A DNA stretch of 64,000 bases from Perilla frutescens (Eukaryota; Streptophyta; Magnoliopsida; Lamiales; Lamiaceae): NCBI GenBank assembly GCA_026008535.1, contig BRKX01000002.1, positions 30,557,501 through 30,621,500 of the forward strand, in the 5' to 3' direction. Of the stretch, positions 11,953 through 24,420 are shown one piece after another. A program made the position numbers and the translations under genes. The notes under the pieces are model-generated. The model saw only the letters and a program-made list of their open reading frames with translations, ran no database searches and was not told the origin of the DNA. How positions within the stretch are numbered: the first letter of the stretch is position 1; each line of letters opens with the position of its first letter.

Positions 11953-14900
11953 ATGTCGTCCGCCGTCCGATCGTTCTCCGTTTTCATCGTCTTCTTCGCT
12001 TTCATCGCCTCCCCTGTTTTCGGCAAGGTGAGGAAATTGAGATTTTGTTGTGGTTTTGCTTCTGAATTGCTCGCATTATGTGGATCTTGTTTTCAGTCTT
12101 CACCTCCGTTCTGCAATTTTGTATCAGTTCGATGCATAATTGTTAGCTCCTGTTTTCTCGTATTCTGCTATTAGTAATTTTGATTGGAAGACGAGGGTTT
12201 TTATTTATTTGTGTTAGCTGAAGGTAATGATCGGGAAGAAAAAGCGGTGTTTTTATTTTCTGAATTCAGGTGAATGCACTGTTGTTTTTCCATGTTATTA
12301 TTTAAGTTCCTCTTCCTCTCTTGCCGTAGAATTACCGAAAGTTGCATAAAATTTGAAAGCTGTGAGATAAATCCTTGAAATATCAAAGCAGCAGCCTCCC
12401 CCCCCCCCCCAACCCATCTATCTCCTTTTGTGATTGTGTTTGTTGATCTAAAGGAACAAATAATGTGACATCTGATTGCATTAGTTTTATTCTTGTGTGG
12501 AGCACTGTATGATATATTGTCTTCATCTATCTATGTGCACCAATTGCTCAAGGTTTCATGAATCTTCATTTAGTTTTGCAGGAACATATCCTTTAAGTTA
12601 TAAATGGAAAAGTAAGATTATTTGGACAATTTTATCTCTTCTATGTACTCAAGGTCTCCATGTTTCATGTTAACTATCAATTCAAGAGATTTCTAGCTTC
12701 TGATGTATGCACAAAGAATTGATTGCATCCTGCCTGTTTATAGTTGACATGTATTTAATTAATCTGCAGTATAAAGCTGGTGATCCCGTCACCCTGTGGG
12801 TGAACAAGGTTGGCCCATATAACAACCCCCAGGAGACCTATAACTATTACAGCCTCCCGTTCTGTCACCCATCCGGAAATGCTGGTCACAAGTGGGGTGG
12901 GCTCGGTGAGGTTCTTGGAGGGAATGAACTCATTGATAGCCAAATCGACATAAAGTTTAAGAGTAATACCTTGTTTCTACATTTGATTTGCCACTCTTTT
13001 TATTCCTTACAACTTTGGTTAAAATGTGTGGCTATTATTTTCTGCAGATGACATCGACAAGAGGACAATTTGTGAAATTGAACTAGATGCTGTAGAAGCT
13101 AAACATTTTAAGGATGCCATTGACAATTCTTACTGGTTTGAATTTTTCATGGGTAAGTCCATCTTGATTTTTTCCTTTCCACTGCTACTGAATGAGCTTG
13201 CTAGATTTCTTTTAAATTCCTCATCATTCCTTTCTAACTGGTGTTGTTTATTGCATACTTTGCGGGGTGCTTGTGATCAGATGATCTGCCATTGTGGGGT
13301 ATGTTTCCATCTGTATATAATAGTTTATAACCCATGTTGAACTGTATTCCACTCTGATGCTAATTCTCTTGTGAAGGTTTTATTGGCGAGGTTCTTCCTG
13401 ATAGAAATCGTGATAACAAGCATGTGCTCTTTACTCACAAAAGTCTCGTTATTAACTACAATGGTAACCAGGTGGGCTTAAAAAAAAAATCAATGCAGCA
13501 ATTCATTCATGTAACAAGGTTGTTTTGATTGCTCATTCTGAATTCAAATTTTGCACTGGCAGATTATTCATGTCAATCTCACTCAAGAAAACCCTAAGCC
13601 ACTTGAAGAGGGGCGGACATTGGATATGACTTACTCTGTCAAATGGGTGCCAACTAACACTACGTTTGCACGCCGTTTTGATGTATATCTGGATTACCCC
13701 TTTTTTGAGCACCAGGTAAATGCTTTTATTAGTAATTTAGTATTAAGTTTTCCTGTGACCATGTCCCTGTCAGTCGGACTACACTTGGTTAATCCGGAAT
13801 TATTTACTTTTGTGTTCCTGTTCTTATATTCTGAACATTTTTCTGTGGATATACTCTGGGAAAGAGGAGCAGAAAACCTTGAATAGTTGGAAAATCATTA
13901 GTTGTGTGCTTATTTCTACCTGCCAGCTAATAGAAGGATTTTCACTTTCCAGATCCATTGGTTTTCTGTCTTCAATTCTTTCATGATGGTGATTTTCCTT
14001 ACTGGTTTGGTGTCTATGATATTAATGCGCACACTTCGCAACGACTATGCAAAATATGCTCGGGAAGATGATGATCTCGAGACTCTGGTAATAACCTCTG
14101 AATATTATCTCTCTTTGCAGACCACACTGGTGCTTATTTGTTATGTACTAGTTTGTGCATTAGGCTTCTGTGTATTATTTTCCTTGGAGCTTGTATTTAC
14201 TGGGCGTGCGTCATAGTTGTCATAATGGAAAGACTTCTATGTTTTCAAACTTGCTTATTCTTGACTATTTTTTTAATTTAATTTTTATAGGAACGGGATG
14301 TAAGTGAAGAATCTGGTTGGAAACTTGTCCATGGTGATGTGTTTCGGCCTCCCCAAAGTTTGGCTCTACTCTCTGCTGTTGTTGGCACTGGTGCTCAACT
14401 AGCAACACTTGTTCTGCTTGTCATCATTTTAGCAATTGTTGGAATGCTGTACATAGGGTATGCCAAAGCCACTTTAAGATGTAATTTTAGTCTCTACCTT
14501 GGACAAAGAATATTGGAATTATCATTTATCCTCTTAACTTATACTATTCCCATTAGACGTCTCGAATTAAAAAAAAAATATGTTGCTTAAGAGTACTTTT
14601 TCTTGATAACTATTAGACCTAAATTGTGCTTTAGGTATCAAACTTGTGTTGTTAATTCTGGTTTGATGTACATTTGTTAAAGAATACAAGCTTCAGCTTG
14701 CCAGCCTAACTTAAGATATGATGATTTGATTGGTCTGATTTTTCCTTTTTTTTTGATTCAGCAGAATAATTTGTTCTTGTGTTCAGTACAGTAATAATGT
14801 TGTTGAGTCCTGTGCTGTGTGCTGGGAAGCTTATTGATATTATTTATGGAAAATCTCCTTTGTGGAACTTCAATATTCACCTTATAAGGATTTTGCACCA

Positions 14901-15776
14901 CTATTATTCTGACGTACTAGGAACCCCACCATTCTGTACCATGACCCAATTGATTTTTTTCTTTCTTTCTGATCTTTGAAAGTTGTGCTGCTACAGCTCC
15001 AGAAAACCACTTTTGTTTTATTCCCCGTTTGTTTGTGGCGTTATTTGTTCCTAGTTATGATGTGCTGAATTTCTTTCTCGTTTCCCCATCTTAATATTTT
15101 AACTAATAAATTTAATCATTTTAACTAATATTTTCCGTGATTTTATGTCTCAGGAGAGGAACTATTGTAACTACCTTTATCGTATGCTATGCTTTTACCT
15201 CATTTATAGCTGGTTATGTGAGCGGTGGCATGTATTCTCGTCACGGGGGTAATATAGCATTCTGGTCCTCCTTAAACATAATATGATGTCTTTTACTCCT
15301 AGTTTCATATCCTTCACTGGTTTTTCTAGTAGTGCTTACTCCTGTTAAATCTTGTTAGGTAAGAAGTGGATAACATCAATGATCCTCACAGCATCGCTTT
15401 TCCCATTCTTGTGTTTTGGGATTGGCTTCATCTTAAACACAGTTGCCATATTTTATGGGTCTCTAGCTGCCATTCCCTTTGGTACCATGGTGGTTGTTTT
15501 TGTCATATGGGCTTTTATTTCTTTTCCCTTGGCTCTTCTTGGCACTGTTGTTGGAAGAAACTGGAGTGGCGCGCCAAACAATCCTTGCCGAGTCAAGACC
15601 ATCCCTCGTCCAATTCCTGAGAAGAAATGGTACCTGACTCCATCAATTATCTCTCTCATGGGAGGTCTGCTTCCTTTTGGAAGCATTTTTATCGAAATGT
15701 ATTTTGTCTTCACTTCCTTCTGGAATTACAAGGTACAGTTTACTTTTCATTGAAGTGGCATGAGCTGATCTCTTTC

Positions 15777-15818
<42 letters not shown>

Positions 15819-16931
15819 AAAGGATCAAATAGGAACCAAATCCCCCTGTGAGAACCTAGGAACCAAACATATTAGCAAATTATTAGTCACATATTAGCAG
15901 TGTGTATAATCGCTAACATATTAGCAATATGTTGCTAATATTATGATCTCGTCAAGTTAGCAAAATGAGTTTACCTCATGTTAGCAACATAATCTCTTGA
16001 TGTTAGCAATACAAATCTCTCATGTTAGATTGGTTCCTAGGTTCTCACGAGGGGATTGGTTCCTATTTGAACCCATCCCTATATATATATATATATATAT
16101 ATATTATGTTTTCTTTTGTCCTGTTTGGTAGGCTATGTTATAGGAATCCCACGTGTCTTGTCAATTTCTTCTGATATGTGACGGCTAATCCTAGTAGTTG
16201 CTTGAGCATGAGTTTCTTTGATTGCTCTCTGCATTTTGATTTTGTGAGCTTTATTTAAAGTATCATGGTTATTTTTCCATCCTTATAGGAGTAAGTTTTA
16301 GATTTGATATACAATCTTGCTGGAGTTGTGTTATTAGCAAAAAATCCATTTTGTGGATCTTGTCTGCTTCATCATTCCACAGCATATTGCCATCCAATGT
16401 TAGTTCTTCTTGTGATGAGCTGTGTGTCTTTTATAAAGCTCCTCCTTCCCTCAATCATTTACTGCTCTCTCCATATTCATGTGGTTTTCTTGTTGACAGG
16501 TGTACTATGTCTACGGCTTCATGCTTCTTGTCTTTGTAATTTTGATCATTGTCACCGTTTGTGTGACGATTGTGGGGACATATTTCTTACTGAATGCCGA
16601 GAACTACCACTGGCAGTGGACTTCGTTCTTCTCTGCAGCTTCAACTGCTCTATATGTATACTTCTATTCTATATACTACTATCACGTCAAGACTAAGATG
16701 TCGGGCTTCTTCCAGACCAGCTTTTATTTCGGGTATACTTTGATGTTCTGTCTTGGTTTGGGAATACTATGTGGTAAGTTGGCTTGTCTTTTAAAATGAA
16801 GAATGATATTTGTTCCAATCAATATTTATTTATCTCACTGCCTCTAATTTGCTCAAATTTCAGGTGCCGTTGGATATCTGGGCTCCAACTTGTTTGTCAG
16901 GAGAATTTACAGGAACATCAAATGTGACTAA
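11953..16931 (+). CDS. TMN1: Transmembrane nine superfamily protein (TM9SF/EMP70), TMN1-type
   Basis: A polytopic Golgi/endosome membrane protein thought to help sort membrane cargo. Twelve coding exons join in frame to 583 codons: 11953-12027, 12770-12962, 13048-13152, 13281-13298, 13377-13471, 13563-13715, 13953-14087, 14291-14457, 15154-15248, 15359-15732, 16500-16773, 16864-16931. All junctions are GT-AG. Residues 1-24 form a signal peptide. A lumenal EMP70 domain follows (WVNKVGPYNNPQETYNYYSL early in it), then nine membrane segments, the first starting near HWFSVFNSFMM. The C-terminus ends NIKCD, matching the KXD/E Golgi-retention motif of plant TMNs. The length fits the family (about 590 aa). 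Exon 4 is only 18 nt. Intron 10 holds a TA-anchored MITE. Family assignment is very sure; orthology to Arabidopsis TMN1 rather than TMN11/12 is recalled from memory. Confidence 0.93.
15781..15816. repeat. (AT)n microsatellite in TMN1 intron 10
   Basis: Thirty-six bp of alternating A and T, the left boundary of an inserted MITE. Confidence 0.95.
15817..16080. mobile_element. TA-anchored MITE (element C) in TMN1 intron 10
   Basis: The left end (aaataggaaccaaatccccc, then tgtgagaacctaggaacc) and the right end (ggttcctaggttctcacgag, then gggattggttcctatttgaa) are inverted repeats of about 50 bp. (AT)n tracts flank both sides (15781-15816, 16081-16104). The interior carries eight or so gttagcaa/ttgctaac words. 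Its ends and word match the elements at 7047-9830, so this is the shortest, cleanest member of the family at 264 bp. Confidence 0.75.
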
Positions 16932-17828
16932 TTCTAGAATATACAGTGTGTTGGTTTGATTGATGCATGATAAGTTAACGTGAAATCGTGAATCGGGAGA
17001 TGATGGAATGAACAAGCTCCGCAGCATCGTAGAAAACATGATCTTTTTTGTAGTGATGAAATGAATTGATGTTACGGCTTGGCTATATAGATTTGGACTG
17101 TTGATCAAAAAACACCATTTTGGTTTCTCCCCATTACATCAAAATCATTGTAGCTTGTAAAAATCTTGCCTCTTAGGCATTTGTGACCTCTCTCTATTTT
17201 CATTTATGTAGACCCTTTCAACATTTCACCTACTCTCAAAATTAGCAAATTAGTGTTTGGTGTTCAAAATATTTTAGAATCATATTCACCTCAAAGTGAT
17301 ATCATTAATCAAGAAGTTGCAAATTGGATAATTCTTTTAAATGAAAATTTTCTTCCTACTTACTAAAGTTATATAATTCCTCATTGCCATAATTTGTTTT
17401 AACTTTCTCACCTTTGAATGCTTTCAAACACTTATAATGGTCTAATGAATTTTCCCTTTTTGTTTATTCAATTATTAAAAAAGAATCTAGCAAAAATCTT
17501 GCACACAAAAATGGTAAAAAAGCCAAACTACAAACTAAGAAAAAGTGATATCTTAGCTTCCTGTTGTGGGGAGGCCCATCACTTTCAATACACTCGTCGA
17601 GGAATCTAGTGACTCATTAAAAAACGCGATTTTGGTATAAAACAACCGCACTGCAAATAACTTTACGAAATGAAACTTGAGGCGACGCTGGAAAAAGTGG
17701 AAAGTGGAAACACAACATAAATCGCCTGATATCTGGATAAGGGGGAAAAAATGTTAGTAAAACAAGTCGCACAAAAAAGAAAAAGATAGAAATAAACAAA
17801 AACAATACTAACTGTATTGATTCGGCAG
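16932..17828 (+). other. TMN1 3' UTR, intergenic DNA and bHLH 5' leader
   Basis: Roughly 250 bp after the TMN1 stop is likely 3' UTR. The middle part is AT-rich with nothing recognisable. From about 17600 to 17828 the sequence is probably promoter and 5' UTR of the bHLH gene; TATA placement is unclear. Confidence 0.4.
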
Positions 17829-20371
17829 ATGCAACCACCGCGCAGCGCTGAGCTGACTCGGAGCGACGGCGGACTCGCCAGATACCGGTCGGCTCCGGCG
17901 ACCTGGTTGGAAGCGTTGCTCGAATCTGACGAGGAGCAACCTCTACCCGATGTCGTTCTGGATATTCCCAAACCACCGCCGCCGCCGCCGCCCAATGCCT
18001 CCGCCGTCGACGTCGATCTCGAGCTGCTGGAATCCGCCGGAGGCGGCGGCTTCAGCAATTTCCTGAGGATGAACAGCTCCCCAGCGGAGTTCTTGTCTCT
18101 GCTTAATAATTCTGAAGGGTTTTTTTCCAACTTAGGGATTCCGTCGAATTACGAGTTGTTGTCGGCGCCTGCAGCTAAGCGCGCGCGTGAAGCTGAGGAC
18201 TTGGATAAGAATTCGCCGAAAAGGTCGTCGTCATCGTCTTCTTCTAATCATTCGGTATGGATTAGATCATTCCATATTTAGTCGTCACTATTGGATTGTG
18301 GTTCTGCCAAGGAGCATCAGTGTTTTTGCTTCTCTTTTGGCATCGAGCTTCCTTCTTCTTCTTCTTCTTCTTCTTCTTCTTCTTCTTCTTCTTCTTCTTC
18401 TAATTTTTAGTTTTATATTTTAATTTTGGTGTTCGAGCTAGTTGCAGTTAGCTGAATAACTAATTTTGCTTTTGGGCAGACTGCGGTTTAGTAAGAAAAA
18501 GATTCAAATGATTTCTAAATTTAAAGAATGGATTTCTGAATTTGAAGACTTGGACTTTATTGTTAACTAAGGAAGTTCAGACATCTATTCCAAAGTTGAA
18601 ATTTTGGGATGAATCTGGAAATGAGAATCTAGCTTTTCAGCATTTAGCAAAATATATTTGTACATATGCATGAACCTTCAATAAGTAAAAAAGAAACGGA
18701 ATTCTAAAATCACTCTAGTTGCAATTGCATGCAAGAAATAGTGAAAGTTTGTTGGTGGTATAAATGTATAATGTAGTTTGACATGGTATGTTAGTTGTTA
18801 CTCAATATTGAACCTCCCATACATTTGTAACTGATAGTTGAGAGAATAATCGTGCAAGGTTTGGTTATATGGTAATAGCTGCAGAGATTCACTTTTATTT
18901 CTTTATTTATATATAGGAAAGCACATACATATTTGACTCACTACTATATATAGCATATCTATATCGTCAGTAAAGGACCTATTGTTTTACATTTGTTTTA
19001 TGAAGTATTATGTGGCTTAATAGACAACGTAGATTTATTTACTTCTCAGAAATGACTTGTTCATTTTATTGCTACATGGACATCCCACACTGGCTGTTTA
19101 TACTAGCTTTAAGTTTGGTGCTCTGTGCTGATGACTTTGCTTATATGTGGTGCTTATGCTTGATGATACGGACTAGTATTTTCATTTTTGGTTTTGTTGC
19201 TGAAGAAAGGAGAGAAGGGTAGGCAATTTCAAGGTGGAACGGGTAGGTCATTGGATGCTGAAATGGAGAAGCTTTTGGAGGACTCGGTTATGTGTAGGGC
19301 ACGAGCAAAACGTGGCTGTGCTACCCATCCTCGCAGCATTGCTGAAAGGGTACTGAAGTTTCCCTTTTTGGTTATTTTCATTTAAATTATTTGTGGCACT
19401 GATTAAATTTATCCCTTTGGCCAACTGATTCCCCCTTTTAATTCATGATCAGGAACGAAGAACACGGATTAGTGACAGGATAAGGAGGCTCCAAGAACTT
19501 GTCCCTAATATGGATAAGGTGAATATCTCATCAGCTTGTTGTACCCCCTGTCTATTTTGATTGAATGTATCGAGTCTTGCTCAAAAAGGAAACATACACT
19601 GCTTTAACGAGTCATGACTTTTCATGAATTCCTGCCCAGACATTTCCTCCCTTTTATGTGTAAACTTGATAGTCAATCAACACGAACAAATTTCTTTGAG
19701 ATCAGGTTTAGACAAGCAAAACTAATTATAGCTCGGATGAGACTGTATGTTATGCTAATAGTTTTTTATGTTGTGACACTGAACTTGTGATATGAGCCAA
19801 TGTCCAATGATGTTTTAATATATAGTATCGGTTATCTTTCGTCAAGTAAAAGTTGAAGATTGTTGCATAGCATTCATATGGAGTACTGCAGAACTATTCC
19901 TTTTGCTTCTTAACAAGCAACTTCCTAACAGATTTATTCTATATCGCTTAACTACGTTCGATTTCACAATTTTCAACAGTTTGAGAACTGTTATGATGCA
20001 ATCGATTGTTTTTCCCACTTGCAGCAAACAAACACCGCCGACATGTTAGAAGAAGCTGTATCATATGTTAAACATCTGCAGAAAGAGATTCAGGTTGATT
20101 ATTATTATTAACATATAAGTTGAATTATTTTTCCCTTTATTAAGCAATTATGGTTTGATCAATCATATTGCCCACAAAGTCAGGACTCTCCTTCATATCT
20201 AAGGGGTTTAGTTATTTTTATCTGAAGAAGATAACTACCGGCTCATTTTTTTCCTTAGAAATCTAAGACGTAAGATTAACAAAGTGGTTCGACATATATT
20301 AGAAATCTGTTTTTCTTTGGCAGGAACTAACCGAGCATCAAAAGAAATGCAGATGCTCAATAAATGATTGA
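17829..20371 (+). CDS. bHLH transcription factor of the FBH (bHLH80/81/122/130) group
   Basis: A nuclear DNA-binding protein of the group that in Arabidopsis binds E-boxes in the CONSTANS promoter and acts in flowering and guard cells. Five exons join in frame to 250 codons plus stop: 17829-18254, 19206-19349, 19453-19518, 20025-20093, 20324-20371. Exon 1 carries the group motif RYRSAPATWLEALLES, a poly-Pro run and NSSPAEFLSLL. Exon 2 carries CRARAKRGCATHPRSIAER, the basic region; exons 3-4 give RRTRISDRIRRLQELVPNMD and TADMLEEAVSYVKHLQKEIQ, the two helices; exon 5 ends with KKCRCSIND. His, Glu-like and Arg positions expected for E-box contact are present (H-x3-IAER-x-RR). I chose the ATG at 17829 because it opens the conserved N-terminal region. 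Intron 1 contains a (CTT)n repeat. The exact paralogue is not assigned. Confidence 0.92.
18352..18401 (+). repeat. (CTT)n microsatellite in bHLH intron 1
   Basis: An almost perfect run of about 16 TTC triplets inside intron 1, likely length-polymorphic. Confidence 0.95.
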
Positions 20372-20734
20372 ACGACTGGATACCTTACTTGGACATTGTA
20401 GACTACAATACCATGTTATGGTATGATTTCCAAAAAACCCCTACCTTCTGTGGTTACTGCTTTACATCGTGACTCTAATTTGATGCCTTCTGAATACGTA
20501 GATTTTTGCGCGTGGAAATGCTATTGTACGATGCTATTTTCTAGCATGTTTCTTGAGCTGTAACATATTGTAAAAAGTAGTAGAAGTTTTTGGGGGCATT
20601 CGTGATTTCATGCCAGGAATAATCACTGCAGCTGTTAGAATTTGTACATCACATGCGGTAGCTAAGCAACTAAAAAGTTTGTTATCTGTATTTATGAAAC
20701 GTTCACCTTTCATCCATGTATGGAGATGAATTAT

Positions 20735-21185
20735 CTTGTTGTACTTGCAAGAATAAATGTGTGAGTGAGCTCGAGTGCAGTGAGGCTATACGAAGGCAGG
20801 TTTGAGGCTTCGCTTCTATTGCCCCCATTGCCCCCTTCGGCTTCTTTCCCCGATTCCTCGTCTCCCCGCTGCCTCCATAGGTCGAGGTGAATCACAGTAA
20901 ACGAGGGAAATGAAGCCACCACCACCATATGTGCTGAATGTAGAATTCCCGCCATTCCATTAGTTTCCCGCCTATATGAGTGGTTCGATTTATCTGTTAC
21001 ATTTCCTTGTGAGGCTTCTTTTGCCATTCATAGTGTTATCTTTGGCCCCTTGTTTCATTTCACCTGCATCATCTTCCACACGTTCCTTCATTTCCCAGTC
21101 TTTATCAGATGACACTTAGCCGTATCTGTAACTTTGCCAGTCGCCTCCGCCACGTCATACATTGGTGTATCATCGTTTTTGAACC
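20735..21185 (-). pseudogene. LEA-like gene remnant
   Basis: On the - strand, three overlapping frames in order read YDVAEATGKVTDTAKCHLIK (about 21165-21095), MKERVEDDAGEMKQGAKDNT (about 21090-21030), and MAKEASQGNVTDKSNHS onward (from 21027). These Ala/Lys/Glu-rich amphipathic units with ...GEMKQGAKD... resemble group 3/4 late-embryogenesis-abundant proteins. The pieces lie in different frames, so the gene is broken, or two small introns or errors separate them. The last frame remains open for 98 codons but its C-terminal half is not LEA-like. It lies tail-to-tail with the bHLH gene. Confidence 0.35.
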
Positions 21186-22020
21186 CAATAAACATGTTGC
21201 AAAATCGAGATGGAATGAGCGCAATGGTTGTGATCATCTGGTTTCCGATTAATGCATGCAAAAGCATTGATTCTACAATAAATCTACTCTTAAAAATCCA
21301 AAAAAAAAATCAGGTGTATTAATTGTCCTTTTCGGAGAAATTTAGGATTACAATCCTTTGCTGTGCAAAAAAACACGGCACATTTGCTGTGGTTAACAGC
21401 GACGTCATTTTTGTCGAAATGGTGTCGTCCTGGTTCTAACTTTTTTTTTTTTTTTGGCTCTGCTACTGAAATGGCCAAATGGATTCTCGGAAAAAAAGAA
21501 GTTATATGTGATTTCTCACTTGTTAGATGGAGTCGTGGAAGAGAACAATGAGGTTGATTTTCTGGAAAATAAAAAAGAAAAAAAAAATTCTCATTTCCAA
21601 CTCAAATTTAAAAGCCCCGCTAGAAGTTCGAACATTTCCATTTCCTTTTCCCATATTTATTATACAACAATTCTTTGATGCAAAAGAAAATTTAGTGAGG
21701 AAAGCAAGAAAATCGATCAAACGACGTCCTTGTTCACCACAGTTTGACTGCATGCATATATTCAATTACAATTATCGCACATAAGCTCACTGTTTTTAAG
21801 CACAAATCTGTAATTAAAAATCTATTTATTCGATAATGATTATCATCCAGAAACTCTCGTATATTTCCTTTAATCTATAATTAAAACTAGTATTTCTCCC
21901 ATGGTATGCACGAAGAATATTTTATATTTTATGATATTAAACAAATTTTAAATATATTATATGAATTTTAATAATTTAAATTTATGAGCTCGATTAAATA
22001 AAATAAAGATACATATATGT
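21186..22020. other. Intergenic DNA, no gene seen
   Basis: Several open frames of 60-85 codons overlap here on both strands, but all run through poly-A/T and lack conserved features. From 21780 the sequence is strongly AT-rich up to the TSD of the next element. Confidence 0.5.
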
Positions 22021-22319
22021 AAAATTATAGTGTAAATGGATAAAAGTGCCCATTTCCTTATTCAAAAAATCTATTTTACCCATAATAACAAAAGCATCCA
22101 ATAAATACACACTTTATCTAAAATGCCCTCAAAAAGTGTTCAGATATGGGTGTCTTACACATTTCTTACCCCAATCTTACACAATTGTACTTTGGAACAC
22201 ACAAACAAACATGTAACTCTACTACCAATGTGACATTTTTTTATCCCTTACATTAAAGTCCGTCTGACTAAAGTAAAAGTACTGGTACGACTGACAAATC
22301 ACGAGAAAGTGAAAATAAT

Positions 22320-22665
22320 TCAAATTATGATCGGGATTTCACTAAATACGACTGTGATCTAAATTTTCATATTCTAAGTATTTCGGGATTCGATCGTGAT
22401 ATTATCAAGATAAATATCGGGATTTATGTTTATCCCGATTGGGATTCGATCATGATTATATCATGATGTTATCGGGATAAATATCAGGAGTCATGTTTAT
22501 CCCAATCGGGATCAGCATCGGGATTCTAAGTATATCGAGATTAGATCGTGATTCGATCGTGGTGTTATTGGGATTCGATCGTGACTTGATCGATATTTTA
22601 TTTTATCCCGATAGGGATCAAAATCGGGATATTATCAAAAATCTGCTCTCGGGATTCGAGCTGTG
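22320..22665. repeat. Left array of ATCGGGAT / GATCGTGAT words
   Basis: More than fifteen matches or near matches of cgggatt, atcccgat and gatcgtgat within about 340 bp, in both orientations. A second array lies at 24120-24420 near the right end of the same MULE. Confidence 0.75.
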
Positions 22666-22697
22666 TGTATTAGAGTTTGCATTTTGAGTCTATAAAT

Positions 22698-23394
22698 ATG
22701 GAAAAAAGAGGTCTTCCACACTACCAGCGTCCATTAAAAAAAAATCAGCCTCCATCGGAGAAAAAAACAACGTCCGTCCAAAAAAAAAGAATAGCTTTAC
22801 CAGCGCCTATTTTACGAGATTTAGTTTTCTACACTGCACCTTGGACTCGTGAAATCGACCGTATGTGTCTTGATCATCTGCTCTACTATTTAATCTGGAA
22901 AAGATGGGTTCCCGATCAACATCAACAGAACCTCAACTATCTTCCTCGTATTAAAGAGTTGGTCCGGTTGCGTTTCGGAGTAGATATACTGATGCCAGAG
23001 TTTGTCAGACGCGTTGATCATTGGCGTCATAGGTACTAGATGTTCTCTTAGCTAATCAATTATGTAGGGCCGAACGTCTTGATTTGTACACCAGACTCAT
23101 CGATGCGGATGTTGTCCAGTGGACTGAAATTGCACAGGTTATTCGTCGAATTTATTTTGAACAACCAACATATAATTTTTTATTATTCGCCAAACTAATT
23201 TTTTTTTATTTGATGACTAATTTCATATTATTCAGCGTCAGAACGAAGTACTGGTTTACATGAATCAAGCGGAGGAAGAATCTGAATATCTGAAAAGACT
23301 ATTTAATGTCGGTGATCAAGAAGTCTTGGACAATGACGTCGGTGAGGATGATATCGGGCCACCCACGGTTTATTCTGATGAAGATTACGAGTAG
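22698..23394 (+). CDS. Three-exon gene of Myb/SANT-like appearance carried by the MULE
   Basis: Exons 22698-23032, 23068-23137 and 23236-23394 join in frame across GT-AG introns to 187 codons. Residues 1-45 are basic (SEKKTTSVQKKRIALP). Residues about 50-112 contain WTREIDRMCLDHLLYYLIWK, then RIKELVRLRFGVDILM, then RRVDHWRHR; the W, D and spaced aromatic/basic pattern resembles plant Myb/SANT-like (trihelix-type) domains. Residues 113-150 form a helical stretch (QRQNEVLVYMNQAEEESEYL) and the tail is acidic (ending SDEDYE). Introns are only 35 and 98 bp. The frame is unbroken, suggesting selection or recent capture. Nuclear DNA binding is inference only. It could be a captured host gene or a transposon accessory gene, because PIF/Harbinger ORF1 has the same kind of fold. 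Confidence 0.6.
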
Positions 23395-24119
23395 AGTAGT
23401 TAGGGTTTAATTAGGGTTTGTTTTATTTTATTTTCCATGTTTTAGGATTTTTAATTAGCTATCTATGTAATATTTTAAATTATTTTATTATGTTCGTAAT
23501 TTTATGGACTCAATTAGCCTATTTTTCACTATTATCGGCATTTACATAAAATTAGCTAAAATTCAAAATAACATAAAAGCTATTGTAGGGATTTACATAC
23601 AGATTATTGTAGGCATTTATATGAAATAAATCGTCCATAAAATAAGGTTTTCTAAAGATTACAAATCACGCCCACCAGAACCCATCGCAATTTTTTTTTT
23701 GGAATAATAAAATAATAGAAAACAAAAAATGTAAAAACCAGATTGATTTCTAACCTCTTCGCTACTGTCGGACGCCATTGTTAGGATGTGGAGCTTTAGA
23801 TAGATATCCCGACCACAGTGAGAAACCTCCGATCGTTATCATGATGAGAATTGAAAACTCGATGTAAACTTACGATAGACTATTACGATCGTTCTTTATT
23901 GAGAGTTGTCGTAAATTATTTTATGATAGCAATAGATTTAGGGATCGAGATGTATTGAGGGGAGAGAGTTGGTGGGATAGTAATTATAATAATTGATGCT
24001 GTGAAAATACGTGGGAGATAATGGGTCAAGCACGTCGTACGTGGTCTTGGAAGTTGAAAAAGCAACTTCCAGATTCCCACGTCGTCTCCCGCTCGCACGT
24101 AAGGAGATCACGAATTAAA

Positions 24120-24420
24120 TCATAAATAAATATTGATACAGTGTAAATCCCGATAAAACCCTTATTAAATCAAAATCGAATCATGATCGGAATATAGAAA
24201 ACCTGATAGTCTTTAGCGTATAAATCATGATCGAAATTACGATAGACTTCAGTAAACCCGATGGTTTTTGACTGTTAAATTATAAATCACGATCGTTAAA
24301 TCCCGATAGTATGTATCATGATCATATAAATCATGATCAGATCATGATCGTAATTATGACAGGCTTCTAGGAAACCCGATATTCTTATCCCGACATTGCT
24401 ATGATCGTGATTTAATTTAT
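24120..24420. repeat. Right array of ATCGGGAT / GATCGTGAT words
   Basis: Repeated atcccgat, gatcgtgat and aaacccgat words facing those at 22320-22665. Positions inside both ends of the MULE suggest a subterminal function such as transposase binding. Confidence 0.7.

Noticed and set aside
17617..18130. Long - strand frames opposite bHLH exon 1
   Set aside because: They are shadows of a GC-rich coding exon; the + strand frame has the conserved bHLH-group motifs and continues through splice sites.
21454..21784. Overlapping open frames of 74-85 codons on both strands
   Set aside because: All include poly-Lys/poly-Phe from A/T runs and no conserved pattern.
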